From Acidobacteriota bacterium (GTDB lineage: Bacteria; Actinomycetota; Acidimicrobiia; Spongiisociales; UBA5794), in the NCBI GenBank assembly GCA_004356175.1, contig SMXV01000010.1, positions 1 through 6,516 on the forward strand: a DNA stretch of 6,516 nt, in the 5' to 3' direction. Positions 1 through 5,521 of this stretch are shown in pieces. The position numbers and the translations under genes were made by a program. Each line of letters begins with the position of its first letter. Position 1 is the stretch's first letter. The notes below the pieces were generated by a model that ran no database searches, was not told where the DNA came from, and saw only the letters and a program-made list of their open reading frames with translations.

Positions 1-19
1 CATCAACAACGTCCATCAT
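1..19 (-). CDS. Possible start of the next operon gene (partial, off the window)
   Basis: Two nucleotides after the chorismate mutase stop codon, the minus strand shows tandem ATG codons (first at 19-17, second at 16-14). The reading would begin Met-Met-Asp-Val-Val-Asp and then leave the window. A GGAGG sequence lies at 35-31, inside the end of the chorismate mutase gene and 11 nt before the first ATG, which is a slightly long but usable Shine-Dalgarno distance. Only six codons are visible, so no function can be assigned. The call rests on position, the GGAGG and the usual tight packing of this operon. Confidence 0.3.
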
Positions 20-20
20 G

Positions 21-308
21 TCAGGAACCGCCTCCAACAATCCGGCGCTGAGCGGCCCGGGAGTGTTCGAGGACGACACGCATGAGTTCCTCGACGTACT
101 CAGGATCGAGGTCGCGTTCCAAGGCGTCCTCCCGGAACTTCTCCAGAAGCTCGGCCTCGCGCTCTTCGGAGTACAGCTCAAGCCCACGGGAGACCTTTAT
201 GGCCCCAATCGCAACAGAAATCTCCTGCCGATCAGCAATCAACGACAGAAGAATGTCGTTGATCTCGTCAATCTCCCTACGGAGTTCTTCGATCTTGTCA
301 TCTGCCAT
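21..308 (-). CDS. aroQ: Chorismate mutase, AroQ class (95 aa)
   Basis: Monofunctional, all-helical chorismate mutase, which rearranges chorismate to prephenate at the entry to phenylalanine and tyrosine synthesis; cytoplasmic. At 95 aa it has the full length of a free-standing AroQ domain. Aligned by eye to the mutase domain of E. coli PheA, the active-site residues are kept: R10 (Arg11), R27 (Arg28), K38 (Lys39), R50 (Arg51), E51 (Glu52) and Q87 (Gln88). The position of Asp48 is Ser47 here. There is no prephenate dehydratase or dehydrogenase domain and no signal peptide. The ATG start is supported by family length, though no strong Shine-Dalgarno precedes it. It is the last complete gene of the minus-strand operon, 58 bp after the phosphotransferase. 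That gap could hold its own weak promoter (TTGGTT, 17 nt spacer, TAGGTT on the minus strand), which is speculative. Family assignment is firm; the physiological pathway is inferred from the family. Confidence 0.9.
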   Translation of the reverse strand: MADDKIEELRREIDEINDILLSLIADRQEISVAIGAIKVSRGLELYSEEREAELLEKFREDALERDLDPEYVEELMRVVLEHSRAAQRRIVGGGS

Positions 309-366
309 TGCTCGGTATTTCAGTCGGGAGTGGCAAACCTAACGCGATTTCAGCCTGGAACCAAAG

Positions 367-1410
367 TCAGGAGAGGAGCTCGCACGCCGCTGCACTAAGA
401 ACCGGCGCGAGAGGCTCGAAGGCGGCAAACCTCTCATCTGCAGTCTGGCCAGCGACGTACCTAGCGTAAATCTGCTCGATGATGACCGCTATACGGAAGA
501 GCGCAAGGCCTTCGAAGTACGAACTGTTGGATACATCGAAGCCCGTACGACGTGCATATCGCACCCGCACGTCGTCCTTCGTCATCACGTTGCCGATTGC
601 AACGGCCTGCTCGCCAAAGACGAGGTAGGTAGGGTCCCCAGGTTGCGCCCAGTAGGCCAACAGAGTCCCGAGGTCGACAAGCGGGTCGCCAAGCGTTGCC
701 ATGTCCCAGTCGAACACAGCAACGAGATGCCCGTCAGGTCCAACCATCGCGTTGTCAAGCTTGAAGTCGTTGTGCAGAATTACGGTCCGTTCCGGCGCCG
801 GCACAGTTCGCGACAGCAGGTCTGCGGCCGTTTCCATATCCGCGACCGGACGGGTCGCTGCGGCGTGCCACCGACGGGACCAACCATCAATTTGGCGCTG
901 CACAAACCCGTCAGGGCGCCCAAGGTCAACCAGGTCGACAGAGATTGGATCAACCGCGTGAAGGTCGCACAATGCGTCAACGAGCGACTCTGCAATCGTC
1001 CGCTGCACAGCGGGCTTATCTGCAACGCCAATTGGCCACTCGCGGCGAACCACTGAACCGGTCCGTCTCTCCATGACAAAAAACGGCTTGCCCATGACCG
1101 AAGCGTCCTCACAGAAGTGTCTCGCCCGAGGGGCGAGGGGAAACTCGCGCCAGAGACGGGACAGGACCGTGTACTCGCGTTCCATGTCGTGTCCACCCCT
1201 GGCAACGTCGCCCAACGGTGCCCGGCGCAGTACCCACTCATCGTTGCCCTCGCATCGAGCACGGTAGGTAAGGTTCGCGGCACCGCCTGGAAACTGGTCA
1301 AAGATGACGTCGTCGCAGGGGAACAGTCCTGGCAAGGCTCGATGCAGGTAGTCGGCTACAACGGCCTCATCGAAACGTTCGTCACTCCGAATTGGTGCAG
1401 TGTCCTCCAC
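367..1410 (-). CDS. Phosphotransferase, APH/ACAD10-11 N-domain-like kinase family (347 aa)
   Basis: Aminoglycoside-phosphotransferase-fold kinase of the group related to the N-terminal domain of ACAD10 and ACAD11. Visible parts in order: a glycine-rich nucleotide loop at about 40-51 (FPGGAANLTYRA); the VLRRAP strand at 60-65, with Arg where kinases usually have Lys; Glu79 in the following helix; the catalytic loop HNDFKLDN at 213-220 with Asp215 and Asn220; and the metal-binding segment FDWDMATLGDP at 233-243. The DLGRPDGFVQRQIDGW stretch (162-177) is typical of this subfamily. Relatives such as LvaA and ACAD10/11 phosphorylate 4-hydroxyacyl-CoAs for beta-oxidation. A similar acyl-CoA substrate is plausible here but not shown, and this is unlikely to be an antibiotic resistance gene. 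The start is GTG at 1410, 9 bp after the ctaB stop, with AGGA overlapping that TAG stop. No acyl-CoA dehydrogenase domain is fused. The 3-hydroxyacyl-CoA dehydrogenase nearby is transcribed separately. Confidence 0.85.
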   Translation of the reverse strand: MEDTAPIRSDERFDEAVVADYLHRALPGLFPCDDVIFDQFPGGAANLTYRARCEGNDEWVLRRAPLGDVARGGHDMEREYTVLSRLWREFPLAPRARHFCEDASVMGKPFFVMERRTGSVVRREWPIGVADKPAVQRTIAESLVDALCDLHAVDPISVDLVDLGRPDGFVQRQIDGWSRRWHAAATRPVADMETAADLLSRTVPAPERTVILHNDFKLDNAMVGPDGHLVAVFDWDMATLGDPLVDLGTLLAYWAQPGDPTYLVFGEQAVAIGNVMTKDDVRVRYARRTGFDVSNSSYFEGLALFRIAVIIEQIYARYVAGQTADERFAAFEPLAPVLSAAACELLS

Positions 1411-1419
1411 GGAGCAATC

Positions 1420-2550
1420 CTAAAACGGGGAGGCGCCGTTGTACCACGCAAACTTGACACCATTTCCAACCGCAAGCCATGAAGCCCACAACAGAGCAAA
1501 CGCGAAGAGTGCCGTTATGGCAACCTCAAGAACCTGACGAAACCGCGACACATGGGGTGCTCGTGCATCCGAGGAGATCTCGGAGACGAGCACGAGTATC
1601 CCGCCACCACCACCGAGCCGGGAACCTATGACCAGCCACAGCGTGACGCTACCGAAGAACGCGGTGTCCGCAATCCTGTCGAGGGCCATTGCAATGAATA
1701 CACCACCGAGATACAGGTTCGAGAAGACGAAGAACGGCATAGCCAGAGCTCTGTCAGATCGCAATCTTGCTGCCTTCACGATGAGCCGCCCACCAAGACC
1801 AACGACAGTACCGACGTAGATCCACCCGAGCTCCGCCACGGGTATGAGCACGACTGCTACTCCAACGGCAACAACCGAGTACCAGAAGATCTGCCGAAAG
1901 GTGACCTCGTCGCCAGCTACAACTGACAGCATCGGGATGTTGGCTGCCCGGTAGTCCTCCTCGTACTTGATGGACAGCGCCCAGAAGTGAGGTGGTGTCC
2001 AATAGAAAATGATCGCAAACATGATCCACGGTGCAAGGGACAAATCCCCTGTAACCGCCGCCCACCCGATCAACGCAGGGACGGCCCCCGCTGCGCCCCC
2101 GATAACGATGTTCTGTGTGGTTGAGCGCTTCAGAAGCATCGTGTACACAAGGACATAGAAACCATACGCAACCAAAGACAGGATTCCAGCGAGAAGTGTC
2201 GACGTCAGTGTGAGTACGACAAAACCAGCGACTCCGAGTGCGAGTCCGAATACCGTTGCGGCCCTCGGCGACACTCGACCTGTCGGGATGGGACGCCCGG
2301 ACGTTCGATGCATGATTCGATCGATGTCCCGGTCGTACACCTGATTAATCACATTCGCACCACCAGCAGACAGCGTGCCGCCAAGCAGTACCCACAGGAC
2401 GATCGACCATCCCGGCCATCCACGATGCGCAACAACCATTGCGGGAATCGTCGTAATGAGGAGAAGTTCGATAATGCGAGGTTTCGTCATCTCCACGTAC
2501 GCCTTTGTCGTGGAACTCAGCGACCGGGTCTGTCCTTGTTTGCCAATCAC
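1420..2550 (-). CDS. ctaB: Protoheme IX farnesyltransferase (heme O synthase) with a C-terminal extension (376 aa)
   Basis: UbiA-superfamily integral membrane prenyltransferase that adds a farnesyl group to heme B to give heme O, the substrate of CtaA. Family marks in order: MTKPRIIELL at 21-30; the first Asp-rich prenyl-diphosphate/metal motif NQVYDRDID at 69-77, followed by HRTSGRPIPTG; KRSTTQNIVIGGAAGA at 141-156; WTPPHFWALS at 184-193; and DYRAANIPML at 199-208. The core ends near residue 291, as in ordinary CtaB proteins of about 300 aa. The remaining 85 residues form an unusual tail with two hydrophobic stretches, joined by a linker that follows a GGGGG run. I chose the GTG at 2550: its GTGA overlaps the TGA of ctaA, which indicates translational coupling, and it leaves a normal 20-residue lead before MTKPRI. 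An upstream ATG at 2628 would add 26 residues, entirely overlapping ctaA, and looks wrong. An AAGGAT sequence lies about 12 nt upstream of the GTG. Confidence 0.93.
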   Translation of the reverse strand: MIGKQGQTRSLSSTTKAYVEMTKPRIIELLLITTIPAMVVAHRGWPGWSIVLWVLLGGTLSAGGANVINQVYDRDIDRIMHRTSGRPIPTGRVSPRAATVFGLALGVAGFVVLTLTSTLLAGILSLVAYGFYVLVYTMLLKRSTTQNIVIGGAAGAVPALIGWAAVTGDLSLAPWIMFAIIFYWTPPHFWALSIKYEEDYRAANIPMLSVVAGDEVTFRQIFWYSVVAVGVAVVLIPVAELGWIYVGTVVGLGGRLIVKAARLRSDRALAMPFFVFSNLYLGGVFIAMALDRIADTAFFGSVTLWLVIGSRLGGGGGILVLVSEISSDARAPHVSRFRQVLEVAITALFAFALLWASWLAVGNGVKFAWYNGASPF

Positions 2551-3500
2551 GTCACCACCAGATCCTTTGTCCTTGCGGGCACGGGATCGCCGAGCCACGA
2601 GACAACGAACAGCACAAACGTCAACCACAGGATGTCAGCGACGAGCAGATGGACGATCTGAATCGAGAGCGGCGTCAGAAAGAAAATGTTTGCGATTCCT
2701 ATGAAGAACTGCGATAGCACGACGATGCTCACGGCGGCGGCGAGCCGCTGTGTCTGTCTACTTGCTCGCCGCCCAACTTCTGCCGCAATCCATGCAACAA
2801 GAAGACCTCCAGCGATCGCGATGACGGGATGAAGGATTCTGAGTCGCAACAGCATCGGAGCGGTCGCTCCGAACTCGTCTGCAATGCCCTCAGCCACCGA
2901 GCTCGCTGGAAACACTGCGTCCGCGAGCGCGTTGAGCGTGCCCGTGGCTCCTACCACAAGCAGGGTCATGAGACCGATGCCGATCCATCGAATCGATTTG
3001 GTCTTTCCCGTCAGAGTCGGTAGCGCAAACCCGGACCCCCACCACGCGGTTACCGCGAGCGCACCCAGAAGCAGGAACGTGTTCGCAAGGTGCAGAGGCA
3101 CAACGACCATGCGCCCAACAGAGATGTCGTCCTTCACCCATCCGAAAATGACGAGCGACGCGCCAAGCGCCGCCTCAGTCACGATGAGGACCGCGCTCGC
3201 TGTTGCCGTTCTGCGAACGAGGTGTCGTCTCGGCCATGCCCAGAACGACAGAAAGAAGAGCGCGGCGACACCAAGGCCTGCCATGAATGAGGACGACCGA
3301 TGTGCGAACTCAATCAGCGTCTCGACGGTCGGGTTGGCCGGTACGAACTGTTGACCGCACTTCGGCCAGCTATCCCCACATCCTGCGCCTGAACCTGTCG
3401 CACGCACAACGGTGCCCCACAAGATGACGGCTACGTTGAAGGCAAGCGTCGCCCATGCGAGATAGGGGAAAATCCGACGAGCACCTAGCGACTGTTGCAC
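2547..3500 (-). CDS. ctaA: Heme A synthase, COX15/CtaA family (317 aa)
   Basis: Polytopic membrane enzyme that oxidises the C8 methyl of heme O to a formyl group, giving heme A for aa3-type cytochrome oxidase. With the GTG at 3500 as residue 1, the expected landmarks are all present: the first helix; the GTVVRATGSGAGCGDSWPKC segment with the extracytoplasmic cysteine pair C41 and C48 (CX6C, as in B. subtilis CtaA); the ExxHR motif with E64 and H67; and heme-ligand-type histidines H137 (VPLHLANT), H224 (RILHPV) and H284 (QIVHLL). Hydrophobic segments fit the usual eight-helix fold. The reading frame stays open to a TTG at 3536. I prefer GTG 3500 because the TTG coincides with a -35-like box and a TACTCT -10 box sits exactly 6 nt before the GTG. 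It is first in the minus-strand operon, and its stop overlaps the ctaB start. Confidence 0.93.
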   Translation of the reverse strand: MQQSLGARRIFPYLAWATLAFNVAVILWGTVVRATGSGAGCGDSWPKCGQQFVPANPTVETLIEFAHRSSSFMAGLGVAALFFLSFWAWPRRHLVRRTATASAVLIVTEAALGASLVIFGWVKDDISVGRMVVVPLHLANTFLLLGALAVTAWWGSGFALPTLTGKTKSIRWIGIGLMTLLVVGATGTLNALADAVFPASSVAEGIADEFGATAPMLLRLRILHPVIAIAGGLLVAWIAAEVGRRASRQTQRLAAAVSIVVLSQFFIGIANIFFLTPLSIQIVHLLVADILWLTFVLFVVSWLGDPVPARTKDLVVT

Positions 3501-3506
3501 AAACCA

Positions 3507-3536
3507 AGAGTAGTAAGCACAATCGACCGTCGGCAA
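3507..3536 (-). promoter_or_regulatory. Candidate promoter of the ctaA operon (leaderless)
   Basis: On the minus strand there is TTGCCG (3536-3531, four of six matches to TTGACA), an 18-nt spacer, and TACTCT (3512-3507, fits TANNNT). Six nucleotides then precede the GTG at 3500, so transcription would start at or next to the start codon. This pattern is common for leaderless actinobacterial transcripts. It is visible in sequence only; no transcription data are available. Confidence 0.45.
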
Positions 3537-3571
3537 TCACAGAATTTGGCACTTCGATCGCCGCGTGCCAG

Positions 3572-3577
3572 TACGAT
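3572..3577 (+). promoter_or_regulatory. Candidate -10 box for the small membrane peptide/hydrolase unit
   Basis: TACGAT (TANNNT type) lies exactly 6 nt before the ATG at 3584, again predicting a leaderless transcript. A TTGGCA at 3546-3551 resembles a -35 box, but the 20-nt spacer is longer than ideal. No Shine-Dalgarno sequence precedes the ATG, which fits leaderless initiation. It is divergent from the proposed ctaA promoter, with start points about 84 bp apart, so one regulator could affect both. Confidence 0.4.
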
Positions 3578-3583
3578 TGCGCC

Positions 3584-3676
3584 ATGAAACTCTTCATCGC
3601 CCTCGGTGTCGCAGCCGCCGTCGCGGCTGTTGCCTACAAGATCCTCATCACTGAGGTACCCATAGACAACGCCTGA
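3584..3676 (+). CDS. Small single-span membrane peptide (30 aa), function unknown
   Basis: A short ORF reading MKLFIALGVAAAVAAVAYK, then ILITEVPIDNA, then TGA. It begins with one Lys and then has an uninterrupted hydrophobic, Ala/Val-rich helix of about 16 residues, ending in a Tyr-Lys pair and a short polar tail. This is the shape of a small inner-membrane protein or an uncleaved signal anchor. There is no obvious signal-peptidase site and no lipobox cysteine. The stop is 4 nt before the GTG of the hydrolase, which has no clear Shine-Dalgarno of its own, so hydrolase translation is probably coupled to this ORF. The layout faintly recalls actinobacterial DLW-39-type mini-proteins (a short hydrophobic N-terminus followed by a Tyr-Arg/Lys pair), but the DLW signature is absent. 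It could also be only a coupling leader. An upstream in-frame ATG at 3455 lies within ctaA and is unlikely to be used. Confidence 0.55.
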   Translation: MKLFIALGVAAAVAAVAYKILITEVPIDNA

Positions 3677-3680
3677 CGAA

Positions 3681-4445
3681 GTGCTTCACATCCGCCACTT
3701 CGGCACCGGACCACAACTCGTCGCGCTGCATGGGTTCTCACAAACCGGAGAGATATTCCGTGCAAGCGCACGGCCCCTCGGGCGAACAGTGCTAGCCATT
3801 GACCTTCCCGGACACGGAGAAAGCCACTCCGAACCAACAGACATCGATGGTGTCGTGAACGGGGTCGGTGCGATCCTTGCTGGTCTCAACGAGCCGGTAC
3901 CGCTCCTTGGCTACAGCCAGGGTGCCCGTGTGGCTCTGCTTGCCGCCCTCGGGGATCCATCGTGCATCACGCGTCTTGTCCTCGTAGGTGGGACTGCCGG
4001 AATCAGAGACGCTGCTCGACGAGTGGAGCGTCTCAAGCGAGACACAGAGCTCGGAGAGCGGATCGACAACATTGGAGTTGAGGCGTTCATCAAGGAGTGG
4101 ACCTCCATCGGAATCACATCGCTCGACAGACTGACGCCCGAGGCTCGGGCACACGATCTCGGCATGCGCCTTGCCAATTCGGGTGCCGGTCTGCGTGCAG
4201 CGCTTGTTGGGTTCGGACAAGGTGCCCAACCTTCGGTGTGGAATCAACTCGACACACTCACGGTCCCCGTTCTGCTGATGGTCGGTGAGGATGACGACAC
4301 GTACCGCGATATCAACGTCCAGATGAGCAAGCAGATTGAACGTGCCGAGATTGTGGTGGTTCCCGGTTCAGGGCACAACCCTCTGACGGACAATCCTGAG
4401 TTCTCGTTCTCGACGATCTCAGATTTTCTCGATCGGACGGGCTGA
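3681..4445 (+). CDS. Alpha/beta hydrolase, MenH-like (254 aa)
   Basis: Full-length alpha/beta-hydrolase fold, most like MenH, 2-succinyl-6-hydroxy-2,4-cyclohexadiene-1-carboxylate synthase, which eliminates pyruvate from SEPHCHC in menaquinone synthesis. Visible marks: oxyanion-hole segment LHGFSQTG (16-23); IDLPGHGES (40-48); nucleophile elbow GYSQGAR with Ser79 (MenH typically has GYS-GGR); a cap with F136 and W140 matching the MenH F-x3-W pattern; LRAALVGFGQGAQPSVW (171-187), close to the MenH consensus; an acid around D205 in GEDDDTY; and His232 in GSGHNP. These give a complete Ser-Asp-His triad. The usual MenH ending GH-H-E is only partly kept (GHNPLTDNPEF), so another C-C hydrolase or esterase role is possible. 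The GTG start at 3681 follows the small peptide stop by 4 nt with no clear Shine-Dalgarno. The 3' end overlaps the convergent dehydrogenase gene by 27 bp. No other men gene is in the window. Confidence 0.85.
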   Translation: MLHIRHFGTGPQLVALHGFSQTGEIFRASARPLGRTVLAIDLPGHGESHSEPTDIDGVVNGVGAILAGLNEPVPLLGYSQGARVALLAALGDPSCITRLVLVGGTAGIRDAARRVERLKRDTELGERIDNIGVEAFIKEWTSIGITSLDRLTPEARAHDLGMRLANSGAGLRAALVGFGQGAQPSVWNQLDTLTVPVLLMVGEDDDTYRDINVQMSKQIERAEIVVVPGSGHNPLTDNPEFSFSTISDFLDRTG

Positions 4446-5285
4446 GCCCGTACTCCAGTCGTAGAAGCCACTGCCCGACTTCTTACCAAGGTTCCCCTCC
4501 TCCACCATTGTCCGCAGCAGTTCCGGGGGCTCAAAGCGTTCTCCGTACACGCCTGCGAGATGCTCCGCGATCTTGAGCCTGACGTCGAGGCCGACGAGAT
4601 CTCCAAGCACGAGGGGACCCATCGGGTGTCCATACCCGAGCCGCATCGCACGGTCGATTTCGGCAGGTTCGGCAACACCCTGTTCAACCATTCGGATAGC
4701 CTCGATGCCAACGAGCACACCGAGCCTGCTCGTCGCGAATCCGGGTGAGTCAGTGATGAGGGCCTGCTCCATCCCGAGGCCTTCGACCATCGACGTGATC
4801 GTTTCAAGTGTGTCAGCTGAGGTCTTGGCACCCTTGATGACTTCGACGAGATGCATCGCCCATACGGGGTTGAAGAAGTGCATACCCGCAAATCGCTCCG
4901 GACGCTTGAGGCCTTCCGCTAGCAGGTCAATCGAAATGCTCGACGTGTTCGATGCAAGGACGTTCGGTTCACGCTCCTGTGCGGCACCAAGAATGGTGCG
5001 CTTCAGATCGGGATCCTCAATCACTGCCTCAATGATGAGATCGAGAGCCGTCTCCAATTCGTCAATCGAACCGACAGCAGACACGTTGCCGATTGCAGTG
5101 CTCGTCCGATCCGAGCTGAGCTTGCCTCTCGTTTCGGCTGTTCGCAGTGTCTCATGCACGCGCCGAACGGCCGATTCGGCCGCAGGCCTGTCGATGTCGA
5201 CCACGTGCACGACAGCACCGTGTGCCGCAAATCGATGCGCTATACCAACTCCCATGGTGCCGCCCCCAACAACTGCGATACGCAT
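4419..5285 (-). CDS. 3-hydroxyacyl-CoA (3-hydroxybutyryl-CoA) dehydrogenase (288 aa)
   Basis: NAD(P)-dependent dehydrogenase interconverting 3-hydroxyacyl-CoA and 3-ketoacyl-CoA, of stand-alone PaaH/Hbd size. The N-terminal Rossmann domain starts at once with VVGGGTMGVGIA (5-16), and D30 closes the second strand. Catalytic landmarks aligned to human HADH are S115 (in SNTSS), H136 (GMHFFNPV) and E148 (HLVEVIKG). The fourth, Asn208 of HADH, is Ser186 here, in DSPGFATSRLG. From memory this wording occurs in a whole actinobacterial/Thermus-type subgroup, so it is probably not a loss of function. The C-terminal helical domain carries LGYGHPMGPLVLGDLVGLD and ends with GKKSGSGFYDW. The ATG at 5285 has GGAG 7 nt upstream, a good Shine-Dalgarno. 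A TAGTCT at 5318-5313 could be its -10 box, without a clear -35. It is convergent with the hydrolase. Likely role: beta-oxidation or four-carbon CoA metabolism; whether it uses NAD or NADP cannot be decided by eye. Confidence 0.9.
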   Translation of the reverse strand: MRIAVVGGGTMGVGIAHRFAAHGAVVHVVDIDRPAAESAVRRVHETLRTAETRGKLSSDRTSTAIGNVSAVGSIDELETALDLIIEAVIEDPDLKRTILGAAQEREPNVLASNTSSISIDLLAEGLKRPERFAGMHFFNPVWAMHLVEVIKGAKTSADTLETITSMVEGLGMEQALITDSPGFATSRLGVLVGIEAIRMVEQGVAEPAEIDRAMRLGYGHPMGPLVLGDLVGLDVRLKIAEHLAGVYGERFEPPELLRTMVEEGNLGKKSGSGFYDWSTGSARPIEKI

Positions 5286-5521
5286 TTCTACTCCAGACGT
5301 CGAGAGAACCCAAGACTACCTCAGGCCGTTGCGCCGCAGCCAGCGAGAAAGGACCAGAAGATGAGCAGAGAGATGCCAGATGACAGACGGTCTACGGCTC
5401 GGTTTTCAGTCGTCAATTTCAGTGAGAAAGGGATCTGGAATCTGACGTATGTCATCTGATAGCTGATGGCCGGAACTATGAACTAGCGACTAACAACTTC
5501 CTCCCGTACTACGTTTCGGGG
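5286..5521. other. Divergent intergenic region between the dehydrogenase and selD
   Basis: This 236-bp gap separates two divergently transcribed genes and should hold both promoters. On the minus side there is a GGAG ribosome site and a TAGTCT -10 candidate (5318-5313). On the plus side there is a TACGTT box just before selD. A near-palindrome TGACGTATGTCA (5443-5454, one mismatched pair) could be an operator, but it is a single weak site. I looked for a selenocysteine tRNA, which sometimes neighbours selD, and saw no T-arm or acceptor pairing on either strand. A 32-codon ORF at 5361-5459 with an AAAGGA upstream is possible but unsupported. Confidence 0.4.
5510..5515 (+). promoter_or_regulatory. 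Candidate -10 box for selD (leaderless)
   Basis: TACGTT (TANNNT type) ends 6 nt before the selD ATG at 5522, the same spacing as at the other two proposed leaderless starts in this window. No convincing -35 hexamer sits at 17-18 nt. No Shine-Dalgarno is properly spaced: only GGGG directly abutting the ATG. Confidence 0.35.

Noticed and set aside
309..366. Terminator between the phosphotransferase and aroQ
   Set aside because: No GC-rich hairpin followed by a T run on the minus strand; only a weak promoter-like pair was seen.
1598..1620. Frameshift at the Gly run of ctaB creating an artificial tail
   Set aside because: The tail after the run still reads as a sensible membrane helix in the same frame and ends right before the next gene's start, so a natural extension is more likely.
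4244..4891. 215-codon minus-strand frame overlapping the hydrolase and the dehydrogenase
   Set aside because: Wrong frame of the real dehydrogenase; rich in Ser/Arg and without motifs.
4573..5364. 263-codon open frame on the plus strand
   Set aside because: Antisense shadow of the 3-hydroxyacyl-CoA dehydrogenase: Ser/Arg-rich, low-complexity composition and no family features.
5361..5459. 32-codon ORF upstream of selD (begins MSREMPDDRR) with AAAGGA 9 nt before its ATG
   Set aside because: A short ORF with no recognisable features, 62 nt from selD, and the region is better explained as promoter DNA. It would need conservation to be believed.
5456..5468. CTGAT-AG-CTGAT direct repeat and the nearby near-palindrome TGACGTATGTCA
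   Set aside because: Too short and single-copy to call an operator; listed only in the intergenic entry as a weak candidate.
5286..5521. A selenocysteine tRNA gene next to selD
   Set aside because: No long acceptor stem, T-loop consensus or TCA-anticodon arm could be paired on either strand.
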